Assembly: GCA_903901875.1 (NCBI GenBank)
Contig: CAIUSO010000010.1
Span: forward strand, 18,813-82,812
DNA length: 64,000 bases
DNA from: an uncultured Geobacteraceae bacterium
GTDB lineage: Bacteria > Desulfobacterota > Desulfuromonadia > Geobacterales > Pseudopelobacteraceae
Direction: 5' to 3'
A program made the position numbers and the translations under genes. This document shows positions 56,140 through 64,000 of this stretch, piece after piece. Within the stretch, counting starts at the first letter, position 1. Each line of letters begins with the position of its first letter. A model generated the notes under the pieces. That model was not told the origin of the DNA. It did no database searches and saw nothing but the letters and a program-made list of their open reading frames with translations.

Positions 56140-57228
56140 TTATGCGTCAAGGGAAGATACTTCTTTAAATATATATTCAATGACGAGGAAGGCCTTAATA
56201 ATTTCCGGATCAAAGTGGGTCCCGGACTCCTCAATCAGCATCCCCTTAACGACTTCATGATCAAAGCCTTTTCTGTAACACCGATCTGAGCGCAACGCAT
56301 CGTAGCAATCGGCAACAGCCATAATCCTGGCTGAAAGAGGGATATTTTTTCCTACAAGACCATCGGGATATCCGGATCCGTCCCAGTATTCATGGTGATA
56401 CAGAGCTATCTCAATTCCCATGCCAATTAAATCATTGTCAGGATATTTATTGAAAACCATCTGCATATTTTCAGCACCAACGACTGTATGGGATTTCATC
56501 GTTTCAAATTCTTCTCTGGTCAACGAGGCAGGTTTAAGAAGGACGTTGTCGGGAATCGATATTTTACCGATATCATGCATAGGTGCTGCCTGTTGAATAC
56601 AGTCAATAAAAGCGGGCGAAATTGAAGCGGCATATGGCGAATCACTTGCTAACTGCCGGGCAAGCATTTCACAATACCGGCATACTCTTTCCAGATGGGC
56701 ACCGGTATCATCATCCCGTTGTTCAGCAAGTTTTGCCAGGGCAAAAATAGTGGCTTGCTGGGCCTCGGAAATCTTGCGGATTTTCTTTTCAATCATTTCC
56801 TGATATTCAAGTCTCAAGCGAAGGGTACTCAAGCTGAGGTGGGTATTTATCCTGATTTTCAGTTCTTCAATATGAAACGGTTTTGCAATAAAATCAACGG
56901 CACCAACCCCAAATGCCCTTATTTTGTCATTAATGCCAATATTGCCGCTCATGAAAATAACCGGAATATCTTTCAAGTGTTCAATCAGCTTGATGCGCTC
57001 ACACACCTGATAACCATCAAGTTCCGGCATGGAAATATCAAACAGAAAAAGATCGGGAACAAGCTCCAACGCCATGTCTAAAGCAGCTTTACCATCATTA
57101 CAGAGAAATACTTCCGTATTCGTTGAGGCAAAAGTACTTTTCAGTAGTGCAAGAATATCCATGTCATCATCGGCAACCAAAATCCGAGATGATTTCACAT
57201 TACGACTATATTTTGCAGTTAGTGGCAT
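56140..57228 (-). CDS. response regulator with HD-GYP c-di-GMP phosphodiesterase domain
   Basis: A 362-residue RpfG-type regulator: receiver at about 14-130 (Asp in FLFDISMPELDG), a short linker helix, and a complete HD-GYP domain with HLERV, MHDIGK and HHEYWDGSGYPDG, all catalytic residues in place. It should hydrolyse c-di-GMP when activated by phosphorylation. It lies between the hybrid kinase and the REC-PAS protein, all in the same direction, and near a chemoreceptor gene with a c-di-GMP-type riboswitch. Confidence 0.93.
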   Translation of the reverse strand: MPLTAKYSRNVKSSRILVADDDMDILALLKSTFASTNTEVFLCNDGKAALDMALELVPDLFLFDISMPELDGYQVCERIKLIEHLKDIPVIFMSGNIGINDKIRAFGVGAVDFIAKPFHIEELKIRINTHLSLSTLRLRLEYQEMIEKKIRKISEAQQATIFALAKLAEQRDDDTGAHLERVCRYCEMLARQLASDSPYAASISPAFIDCIQQAAPMHDIGKISIPDNVLLKPASLTREEFETMKSHTVVGAENMQMVFNKYPDNDLIGMGIEIALYHHEYWDGSGYPDGLVGKNIPLSARIMAVADCYDALRSDRCYRKGFDHEVVKGMLIEESGTHFDPEIIKAFLVIEYIFKEVSSLDA

Positions 57229-57327
57229 GCCAATTCCATGATGATATTAAAATACCTGACATAATTAAGACTACATAAAAGTGGCTCAATATAACACAGA
57301 TAATAACTCTCTGGGAATATAAAAGGA

Positions 57328-58365
57328 TCAGTTACTCCTTGATTGCTTTTCCTTGAACTGTTTTACCTGTTCCTCAAAGCAGTCTGGACACATACCATGA
57401 CTGAAGACGGCATCGGAATGCTGACTTATGTATGCTTCCAGCTGAAGCCAACTGTTCTCTTTATCCCTGATTTTTTTACAATACGAACAAATAGGGATGA
57501 TTCCCTCAAGTTGTTTGATACGGTTCAACGCCGATTCAAGCTGATCTCTCTGCTCCTTTACCAGATCATTACGTCGTTTGAGTTCAATCTCAGACTCTTT
57601 AAGTTCCGTAATATCTTGAATGGTTCCGGTCACGAGCAGCGGATATGTACCGTCAGACTGCTCAACCTGGGCCCTTCCCCTGATCCAGACAACTTTCCCA
57701 TCTATTTCTATACGATACACAATATCATAGGGATCAAAGCTGGAGAGCATTTCATACCAGGCGGAAGTCACCATTGAATAATCTTCATGGTGTATGAACG
57801 AGAAGAAGTCTATGGCTGTGATCTGCTCATGTTCGGGAATGCCGAACATTCGGTGAGCTTCTGCAGACCAGTCGACCTTGCCGGTAAGAAGATCGAGGGT
57901 CCAGCTCCCGGTCTGTGCAACGGACTGGGCGCGATTGAGATTTTCCTGATTTTTACGCAGCAGGTTTTCAATATGCTGGCGTTTATTGAAATCAACTCTC
58001 CGTTGAAGATGGCTTTTGACGCGTAATAACAGTTCTGTTTTCTCGTAGGGTTTTGTAATGAAATCATCGGCACCGGTAGCCATTGAGAGAAGTGCATCTT
58101 CACGGTTTCCCGCAACAACAATAACTGCTATTGCCTGTAATTCGGGCGTAGATCTGACCACCTTCAACATTTCTCTCCCGCCCATGACCGGCATTTCCAG
58201 ATCGAGCAGAATCACGTCAACGTCACGGTATACAGCCAGTAAATCCAAGCCTTCCCTGCCATTACCGGCAATAAGAAAGTTTTCAAAATGATCGGAAAGC
58301 ATATGTCTCAGCATTTCACAGCTCATGCCATCATCATCGATGATCAAAATCCGTGTTGATTTCAT
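57328..58365 (-). CDS. response regulator REC-PAS with C-terminal double-CxxC element
   Basis: A 345-residue protein: receiver (about 1-120, Asp in VILLDLEMPVMGG), a PAS domain (about 145-255), a coiled coil, and a C-terminal segment with ICSYCKKIRD and HGMCPDCFEEQ, two CxxC pairs suited to bind zinc. This C-terminal element recurs in regulators of Geobacter and relatives, but its output is not known. No enzymatic output domain is present. It is read towards the HD-GYP regulator. Confidence 0.88.
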   Translation of the reverse strand: MKSTRILIIDDDGMSCEMLRHMLSDHFENFLIAGNGREGLDLLAVYRDVDVILLDLEMPVMGGREMLKVVRSTPELQAIAVIVVAGNREDALLSMATGADDFITKPYEKTELLLRVKSHLQRRVDFNKRQHIENLLRKNQENLNRAQSVAQTGSWTLDLLTGKVDWSAEAHRMFGIPEHEQITAIDFFSFIHHEDYSMVTSAWYEMLSSFDPYDIVYRIEIDGKVVWIRGRAQVEQSDGTYPLLVTGTIQDITELKESEIELKRRNDLVKEQRDQLESALNRIKQLEGIIPICSYCKKIRDKENSWLQLEAYISQHSDAVFSHGMCPDCFEEQVKQFKEKQSRSN

Positions 58366-58465
58366 ATGTATCCTTGAAGATTAGAAGTTTACTCAGCTAT
58401 GATAATCTTGATAGCGGAGCACATTATGTCATTATTATTCCTTTCAGTAAAATAAATTAGTGTGC

Positions 58466-60442
58466 TTACTGTTTCCGGGAAATAAAATCCCGCCTCGTTT
58501 CAGCAAGGGCAGTCATGATAGAGTTTGAAACCGTTTCAATTTCCTGCATGAGCGAATGAGCTCTGCTCTGGTTCCCGGCAGCTACCGCTGCAACGGCCTC
58601 TTTTGATAAGGAGTGAATACGCTCGTGGGGGCCGTCTATGGTCTTATACTTACTCAGATGGCCACAGATACTTTTACCGTCACTGTCATACCATTTTCCA
58701 AAGCGACAGGTATGATGGTCCGGAAGTCCACTGGCTTCCAGTTGTGTATCCCCAATCACCGCTGAACGAATTTTGTTGACAAACAAACGGTGATCATTTG
58801 CTGCTACAGTGAGCATAAGAACATCACTCTCCCTGGTTTTAAACATGCGAACAGTATTCTGTAGCTCCTCAGAAAGTTTATTTAACGCCACTGCCTCTGT
58901 CGATGTTTCATGGGAGGTTTTCGCAGCCTTATTAAATGCTCCCGTAATCTGATGAATATTAGTACTGATTTCACTGGTGGTAGCGGTCTGCTCCTCGGCA
59001 GCCGTGGCTATTTGATGTATCTGGTTCGTTACTTCACCAATTTGGTGTTGCATTTCCTGAAGTGCTTCACCAGAGCGGGCAGCCTCCCCAATTCCTTTAC
59101 TTACCTCCGTCACACCCAACTCCATGGCTTCTACGGCAATCTTCGTTTCCTTCTGGATAGCCTTTATCATTTCACCGATCTCTCGGGTTGCCCTTGTTGT
59201 CCTTTCAGCCAAAGCACGAACTTCGTCGGCAACCACGGCAAATCCTCTCCCCTGTTCTCCTGCCCGGGCCGCTTCTATGGCTGCATTGAGAGCGAGCAGA
59301 TTGGTCTGGTCGGCAATATCTTCAATAGTGCCGACAATGGCGCCAATCTGATCAGAACGGGCACCAAGGCTATCAATAACGGTTGCGGCACTTTGTACAC
59401 GATCCGCAATTCGATTCATTCCCGCTATAGTTGTCTGAATAACTGTCATACCTTCAGAAGCAAGTTCATTTGAATGCTGGGAACTGTCCGAAGCCATGGA
59501 ACAGTTTTGGGCAATACTGCTTGATGTTGCGGACATTTCCTCACTTGCCGTTGCAACTGAAGTCGCCTGTGATGCTGCGACTTCGATGCCTCTGGACATG
59601 TTCTGGGAAGATGCCTGGATAGCCCCGGCCGTTGCGGTCACGTTCACCGCAGAAAGAGCGGTACTGGCGATGAGTTGTTCGAGGGAATCGAGAAATCTGT
59701 TGAAATACCTGCTGACATTGGACAACTCATCACTGCCAGAAGCATCAAGACGCTTGGTCAGATCACCGTCCCCGTCAGACAATGCAAAAACATTTGTTAC
59801 AAATTCATTAATTTTGCGCATGATGGTCAGCTTAAGAATAACGAACAGAAATAGTATGCTCACAACCAGTGCAGCAAGAGCACACAACGCCATAACCACA
59901 CTCGACTGTTTTATCGCATCATACGCCTGCTCCACACTGGAACTCAGCTTTATGACACCAAGAAAGGGGCCATCAGTTGTATGGCATTGTTTGCAGCGTT
60001 CCTCGTTTGCAAGTGGAAGAAATGTTTCCAGAACATGGATTCCGTTTGATGAAAGTTCCTGATTTACGGTCTGTCCCGTCTGAAGTGCTTTAGTGACACT
60101 CGGATTATCCCTGGCTCCACTGGTTCGTTCAATCCCCTTACCGTTATAAATAGAAAGAGACAACAGCTGTTTACGTTCAGTAACGTCATGAATTTTTGCA
60201 TCAATCTTCTTCATGTCGTTGGCAAGCATATAATCTTTGATGTCATCGCCAATAATAAGTGCCGCATTTAAACTGTTTTTGATTTGTAGCAGTGTAAGTT
60301 GCTGTTTTGAGAGAATCAACGAGGTGCAACCAATGATTATCAAGGCTGAAACAATAGCGATGGAAGAGAAGAACACGATTTTCTGTGAGACTGAAAGAGA
60401 GATCCCCGTTTGGGGTGAAGTAGAAAAATCCTGATTTGCCAT
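58466..60442 (-). CDS. methyl-accepting chemotaxis protein with haem-type sensor and C-terminal CZB domain
   Basis: A 658-residue chemoreceptor: first membrane helix near 18-45, a periplasmic domain with one c-type haem motif CKQCH (about 152-156), a second helix near 180-205, HAMP, and the signalling hairpin with [30 protein letters not shown]. At the C-terminus, after residue 545, there is a CZB zinc-binding domain with [16 protein letters not shown] and GPHERIH. It may thus sense redox or ligand through haem and zinc or hypochlorite through CZB. A GGGAGG site precedes the ATG. Expression is probably controlled by the riboswitch upstream. Confidence 0.9.
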   Translation of the reverse strand: MANQDFSTSPQTGISLSVSQKIVFFSSIAIVSALIIIGCTSLILSKQQLTLLQIKNSLNAALIIGDDIKDYMLANDMKKIDAKIHDVTERKQLLSLSIYNGKGIERTSGARDNPSVTKALQTGQTVNQELSSNGIHVLETFLPLANEERCKQCHTTDGPFLGVIKLSSSVEQAYDAIKQSSVVMALCALAALVVSILFLFVILKLTIMRKINEFVTNVFALSDGDGDLTKRLDASGSDELSNVSRYFNRFLDSLEQLIASTALSAVNVTATAGAIQASSQNMSRGIEVAASQATSVATASEEMSATSSSIAQNCSMASDSSQHSNELASEGMTVIQTTIAGMNRIADRVQSAATVIDSLGARSDQIGAIVGTIEDIADQTNLLALNAAIEAARAGEQGRGFAVVADEVRALAERTTRATREIGEMIKAIQKETKIAVEAMELGVTEVSKGIGEAARSGEALQEMQHQIGEVTNQIHQIATAAEEQTATTSEISTNIHQITGAFNKAAKTSHETSTEAVALNKLSEELQNTVRMFKTRESDVLMLTVAANDHRLFVNKIRSAVIGDTQLEASGLPDHHTCRFGKWYDSDGKSICGHLSKYKTIDGPHERIHSLSKEAVAAVAAGNQSRAHSLMQEIETVSNSIMTALAETRRDFISRKQ

Positions 60443-60491
60443 GCATACCTCCCGGTATTATTATTGTTTATTGAAATATTTTATATAAAAA

Positions 60492-60521
60492 AAACCTTTC
60501 AATGATCACAGAGAAAGGTTT
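60492..60521 (-). terminator. riboswitch-associated intrinsic terminator
   Basis: On the minus strand AAACCTTTC and GAAAGGTTT form a 9-bp stem with a 12-base loop followed by a run of T. It lies between the GEMM aptamer and the chemoreceptor start and is the likely expression platform. Confidence 0.85.
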
Positions 60522-60530
60522 GTTTAGGAA

Positions 60531-60618
60531 CAGTCTCCCATTGGTAGCCCGGCTATCCGCATAACGGACCCGCAGCTTTGCGTCCCCAGGTTACCCTGAA
60601 TTTGCTTTTTACAGAGAA
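60531..60618 (-). ncRNA. GEMM-I (c-di-GMP-I type) riboswitch
   Basis: The minus-strand RNA contains AGCAAA, a CAGG-GTAA-CCTG stem-loop with a GNRA loop, the diagnostic GGGACGCAAAGC joining segment, a second stem around TCCG/CGGA, then ATAGCCGGGCTACC. This order matches the GEMM-I class, and the G before CAAA fits c-di-GMP recognition. Some Geobacter GEMM variants instead bind 3',3'-cGAMP, so the ligand is not certain. A terminator hairpin lies 10-40 bases downstream, then the chemoreceptor gene. Confidence 0.9.
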
Positions 60619-60737
60619 AAAATTGTACACTATTTTATGGGATAATATACGCTTAATGATTTATGTCAATAGTTAAACTCCATGAAAAAATGAAAAACAA
60701 AAATAATAATAATTCCTTTTATCTGTTACCTCACCCA

Positions 60738-62366
60738 TCAAATTCTGAATTTTCTGACAGTTGCCTGCAACTCTTCGGCAACTCCGCTTAATTTTATTGC
60801 TGCTGCGGTGGTCTCTTTAGCTCCCCGTGCGGAATCATGGACGGCATCATTTATCTGAATTATGTTATGACTGATCTGGTTAGTGGTACTGGTCTGTTGC
60901 TCGGCTGCCACCGCAATCTGGTTCACCTGTAGTGTTACTGCCGCAATTGTGTCAAGAATATCCTGAAGTGCCTGACCGGAGCGGGAGGCATCGGTTGTCC
61001 CCTTTTCCACCTCCCGAACCCCCTCTTCCATGGCGATTACCGCACTTTTTGTCTCCTGCTGTATCGCTTTAATCATGGTTCCAATTTCACGGGTCGCCCT
61101 CGTTGTTCGCTCAGCCAAAGCCCTGACCTCATCGGCAACGACGGCAAACCCCCTCCCCTGCTCGCCGGCCCGGGCAGCTTCAATTGCCGCATTAAGTGCC
61201 AACAGATTGGTCTGGTCGGCTATGTCCTCGATGGTACCAATAATGGTGCCAATTTGATCGGAACGTGTCCCCAAACCATCCACCGTAGCGGCAGACTGCT
61301 GAACACGTTCAGAAATTCTGTTCATTGCTGCAACGGTAATCTGTATGACAGTGACTCCTGATTTAGCCGCATCATTAGCCTGTTCCGAGTTATGAGCCGC
61401 CAGAGTACAATTGTGAGCAATATCACCGGAGGTGGCGGCCATTTCTTCACTGGCGGTTGCCATGGTACCGGCTTGAGACACTACTTCATCGGAATCAGTT
61501 GCCATCTGCTCTGCTTCAGAACGAAGTTGCAGTGCCGAGGCGGAGACTTGGGATGACGTCTCGATAACGGTACTGATAATATCCCGAAGATTAATAACCA
61601 TGTCATTAAAAGAATCACCAAGTTGGCCCACTTCATCATTTGAAGCATGGTCAATACGGGCGGTCAGATCACCACCAGACACCCGTGATACCTGACTCAA
61701 TAAATTGATGATCGGCGTGCTAATGGCTCGTGAAGCAAGAGCAGAAAGGATGAGCCCCACCAGCGTGCAAAACAGTATTGCTCCCGCAATCCAGTAGCAT
61801 GAGGAAACATTTTTCTTGAATATTTCCTGACTCATATCGTGGGTTATTTTCAATTGTGCATCCTGATTTGCCTTTAAAGCTGTTATTGCAGCGTTAAAGA
61901 ATTTACTGGATTCACCTCTGATGAGCTTATCAACCTCAACAACATTATTCTGCAGTGCAAGCTCCGTTACTTTGGGGGTCTGTTCACTGTAAGAACTCCA
62001 TGCTTTTTTAAACTCATCATAGGTTTTCCGTTCTTCATCGGTATCAATGAGCTTTTCATAGAGTGCCTGCAGTTTTTTAATTTTTTCAAGATCAGATGCA
62101 AGACGTTTTATATATTTATCTTTGGCTACTGCATCCTGAGACAATGCCAGCAATAATTCAGATCGGCGGTAACTCCCTACCTGGGCATCAAGTTCCCCCA
62201 CGGCACGAACACCAGTAATCTGGTTTTCCGCAAGGTTTTTGATGACAGCATTTTCTTGATTTATCTTAACAATAGCAAAGATTCCAATAACCGAGGTTAG
62301 CGTCAGAATTAACAAAAACGTACAGTACAGCTTGGTAGAAATCCGCCAGTCTTTAAACGATGTCAT
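60738..62366 (-). CDS. methyl-accepting chemotaxis protein with four-helix-bundle sensor
   Basis: A 542-residue chemoreceptor: a first membrane helix near 13-32, a periplasmic four-helix-bundle sensor (about 35-188), a second helix near 190-210, HAMP, and a signalling domain whose tip reads [30 protein letters not shown]. No C-terminal CheR-tethering pentapeptide is seen; it ends [10 protein letters not shown]. The cytoplasmic half closely resembles that of the haem-CZB receptor next to it. It follows the BLUF gene by 52 bases in the same direction and is probably co-transcribed with it. Confidence 0.92.
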   Translation of the reverse strand: MTSFKDWRISTKLYCTFLLILTLTSVIGIFAIVKINQENAVIKNLAENQITGVRAVGELDAQVGSYRRSELLLALSQDAVAKDKYIKRLASDLEKIKKLQALYEKLIDTDEERKTYDEFKKAWSSYSEQTPKVTELALQNNVVEVDKLIRGESSKFFNAAITALKANQDAQLKITHDMSQEIFKKNVSSCYWIAGAILFCTLVGLILSALASRAISTPIINLLSQVSRVSGGDLTARIDHASNDEVGQLGDSFNDMVINLRDIISTVIETSSQVSASALQLRSEAEQMATDSDEVVSQAGTMATASEEMAATSGDIAHNCTLAAHNSEQANDAAKSGVTVIQITVAAMNRISERVQQSAATVDGLGTRSDQIGTIIGTIEDIADQTNLLALNAAIEAARAGEQGRGFAVVADEVRALAERTTRATREIGTMIKAIQQETKSAVIAMEEGVREVEKGTTDASRSGQALQDILDTIAAVTLQVNQIAVAAEQQTSTTNQISHNIIQINDAVHDSARGAKETTAAAIKLSGVAEELQATVRKFRI

Positions 62367-62418
62367 TTCCTCATCCTTTTGTTCAACACGTTATGAGAAC
62401 CCCTCATGAGTTCACATC

Positions 62419-62838
62419 CTATCTAACTTTTTCCTTAAACATCATCAGCAACCTCTGGCATTTGGTCGGGTCGGTGGCAAACGAATTATCAGTAAGCGAG
62501 GTGTTCAGAAACTCACTATATCCGGGTAACTCATGGACATCGGCAGAAGTCAGATCGTAAAAACACATTGACCAATCGGGAAACTGTCGTTCGGACAGGG
62601 GACCCTGTAATAATGTTATCAATCCCTTGTGCCGCACATCCCGGCCGATCTTATCATGTAAAGCCCGAACCACCTGTTCATCACCTTCTAAAAGCTGCAT
62701 AAAATTACCTTTTTTATACAGCAACAAGCCACTGATGCCTGCGCTGGAATTATGTGCGCGGGATTTTATCAACAGTTCCACTAACTCATCAGGGGAAAAT
62801 GGTTTGACTGCTGAACTCACGTAAATGAGGAAATACAT
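62419..62838 (-). CDS. BLUF-domain blue-light photoreceptor
   Basis: A 139-residue stand-alone BLUF protein. The flavin-contacting residues are present: Tyr in FLIYVSSA, Asn in AHNSSAGISGLLLY, Gln in NFMQLLEG, and Trp in FPDWSM, so photoactivity is likely. A C-terminal helical cap of about 40 residues follows; there is no fused output domain. The track start at 62853 overlaps its own GGAGG ribosome site; the ATG at 62838 is correct. It lies directly upstream of a chemoreceptor gene, suggesting that it signals to that receptor or shares its regulation. Confidence 0.92.
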   Translation of the reverse strand: MYFLIYVSSAVKPFSPDELVELLIKSRAHNSSAGISGLLLYKKGNFMQLLEGDEQVVRALHDKIGRDVRHKGLITLLQGPLSERQFPDWSMCFYDLTSADVHELPGYSEFLNTSLTDNSFATDPTKCQRLLMMFKEKVR

Positions 62839-63030
62839 AGAGATAACCTCCATTGAGATATCTGATCAGACCGGCTCACGTACATCAATACTATTTGTGG
62901 GGTGGGCGAAGGGAAGCATGAGCGTAAAACTACACGTGTCTATTAATGTCCTTTTATCAAATAATGCTATCCTTATCACAAAAATATATTCTCTTCAACA
63001 GGAGTATTCAGTGTAGCCCAGATATCGTAA

Positions 63031-63669
63031 CTACACGGAGAGGTTGTGCTGAATACAGTAATTAATGATCTCAGCGGTGGTTTTCAAATTCAGCTTTATC
63101 AGAACACGGCTTCGATAACTGCTGGCGGTCTGAACGCTTATGGAAAGTTCCTTGGCAAGATTAGTCAATGTTTTCCCAGCGGTCAGCATACAGGCAACTT
63201 GTAACTCACGGTCCGACAGTGCTTCATGGACCTGTCCATATTCATTTTTATCAAAGACGGCTGCCGCAAGCATTTCAGCCTGTATCGGATTTATGTACCT
63301 TCGGTTGCTCAATGCTTTCTCAATCGCATCTTTTAGCTCGGTGGACGAACTTCTTTTGTTCACATACCCGGCAGCACCTGATCGCAAGGCACGCACAGCA
63401 TAATGCTCTTCAGGGTGAGTACTGAGAATAATCACCGGCAGCTTCGGATAATGCTGTTTAAAAAAGCTCAAGATATTCATGCCGCTCTGGTCTGGCAGGG
63501 ATAAATCCAAAAGCACCAGATTAAACTCACTGTCAGCAGCCATGTTCATTGCCTGTTGTCCGTCTTCTGCTTCATGAAATTCAATGTCTGCTCCGATTAG
63601 TTCAGTCAGGACGGTTATGACCCCCTTTCTGAACATTGCATGATCGTCTACCAGCAAAATCTTTATCAT
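63031..63669 (-). CDS. NarL/FixJ-family response regulator
   Basis: A 212-residue regulator with receiver (about 1-120, Asp in LVLLDLSLPDQSG, Lys in YVNKRSS) and a C-terminal GerE/LuxR helix-turn-helix (ALSDRELQVACMLTAGKTLTNLAKEL). It overlaps the upstream kinase gene by 4 bases, so the two form a cognate pair. Target genes are unknown; the BLUF-chemoreceptor genes lie 190 bases downstream and could be among them. Confidence 0.93.
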   Translation of the reverse strand: MIKILLVDDHAMFRKGVITVLTELIGADIEFHEAEDGQQAMNMAADSEFNLVLLDLSLPDQSGMNILSFFKQHYPKLPVIILSTHPEEHYAVRALRSGAAGYVNKRSSSTELKDAIEKALSNRRYINPIQAEMLAAAVFDKNEYGQVHEALSDRELQVACMLTAGKTLTNLAKELSISVQTASSYRSRVLIKLNLKTTAEIINYCIQHNLSV

Positions 63670-64000
63670 TGTGTATTTTCCTCCGGTACTAATGGAATTG
63701 TTAACAGTAAGGTGGTGCCCGTTCCGGGAATACCGGTGACGTTAAATGTTCCTTGACAGCTTATTGCTCTCTCCCGCATGCCAATGAGACCGTAGGCACG
63801 GGAAGAACCAAGTTGTTCCGGGAGAATCCCCCTGCCGTTATCAGCTATTTTCAGTACCAGGGTGGAACCCTGCCGGGTAACATCAATGATCACTCTGGTA
63901 GCGTGGGAATGGCGGATCACGTTGGTGAGCCCTTCCTGGATAATTCGCATGACAACGGTGGATGTCTTTACATCAAGTGGCTCGACAGAGACACCAATCA
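63666..64000 (-). CDS. NarL-type sensor histidine kinase, C-terminal part (cut by window edge)
   Basis: The frame stays open to base 64000, so the gene begins outside the window; the track's ATG at 63950 is internal. The visible part is the HATPase of a HisKA_3-type kinase: the N-box IIQEGLTNVIRHSHA, KIADNGRGI, and the G-box YGLIGMRERA. It is coupled to the following response regulator by an ATGA overlap. Confidence 0.9.
   Translation of the reverse strand, partial: IGVSVEPLDVKTSTVVMRIIQEGLTNVIRHSHATRVIIDVTRQGSTLVLKIADNGRGILPEQLGSSRAYGLIGMRERAISCQGTFNVTGIPGTGTTLLLTIPLVPEENTQ

Noticed and set aside
60531-60618. Reading the GEMM element as a cGAMP (GEMM-Ib) riboswitch
   Set aside because: The discriminating base before CAAA is G and the joining segment is GGGACGCAAAGC, as in c-di-GMP-I; a ligand assay would be needed to overturn this.

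Overview
The gene content points to a Geobacter-like member of the Desulfuromonadia (Geobacterales). The strongest marker is a short 59-residue PilA-N geopilin followed by a separate PilA-C partner gene. Supporting markers are a sigma-54/PilR-type pilA promoter, a GEMM riboswitch, a haem-binding chemoreceptor, and many hybrid kinases, PilZ and HD-GYP proteins. Species cannot be fixed from the sequence alone. The window is densely coding chromosome. I see no rRNA, tRNA, insertion sequence, prophage or CRISPR array.

Layout. 1-3.2 kb: the 5' end of an ExeA-like ATPase, then EF-P and its modification enzymes (KamA/EpmB-type aminomutase, EpmA, EF-P) and IF-1. 3.4-6.8 kb: a secreted DUF4384 protein and the agmatine-to-putrescine pair aguA-aguB. 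6.8-20.3 kb, all minus strand: the pilin locus. It is read as an efflux operon (adaptor, ATPase, permease) ending in pilR, then pilA-N, pilA-C, two GT-C-like membrane proteins with TPRs, an ABC-2 exporter, a TPR protein, a decaprenyl-phosphate phosphoribosyltransferase-like UbiA enzyme and a GT9 glycosyltransferase. This looks like a pilus assembly or glycosylation cassette. 20.5-29.6 kb: central metabolism and housekeeping (eno, pgi, hrpB, larE, a GapN-like dehydrogenase, a YrfG-like nucleotidase, a YtxH protein). 29.7-34.4 kb: a YpdA-like flavoprotein, a Tim44-like protein, a PilZ protein, a DUF1858 protein, coaD and rsmD. 34.5-40.6 kb: a HEAT-repeat protein and an HD-GYP protein that appear to share an N-terminal domain, then clpB.

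40.7-45 kb: a five-gene signalling operon reading V4R sensor, SpoIIE phosphatase (SiaA-like), SiaB-like kinase, SiaC-like DUF1987 protein and hybrid histidine kinase, with no SiaD cyclase. 45.3-53.2 kb: an aminotransferase, a Fur-family regulator, a DUF815 ATPase, metF, a YkgJ/UPF0260-like protein, an S1-domain protein, htpG and a 49-codon gene that the ORF track missed. 53.3-64 kb: a run of sensory genes. These are a REC-PAS-PAS-kinase-REC-REC hybrid, a REC-HD-GYP regulator, a REC-PAS-CxxC protein, a haem-CZB chemoreceptor behind a c-di-GMP-I-type riboswitch with terminator, a BLUF photoreceptor directly upstream of a second chemoreceptor, and a NarL-type two-component pair cut by the window end.

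The recurring theme is surface behaviour: pili, chemotaxis and cyclic-di-GMP. The most interesting candidates are the V4R-Sia-kinase operon, the D-arabinofuranose-type enzyme beside pilA, the riboswitch-controlled haem/zinc chemoreceptor and the BLUF-chemoreceptor pair.
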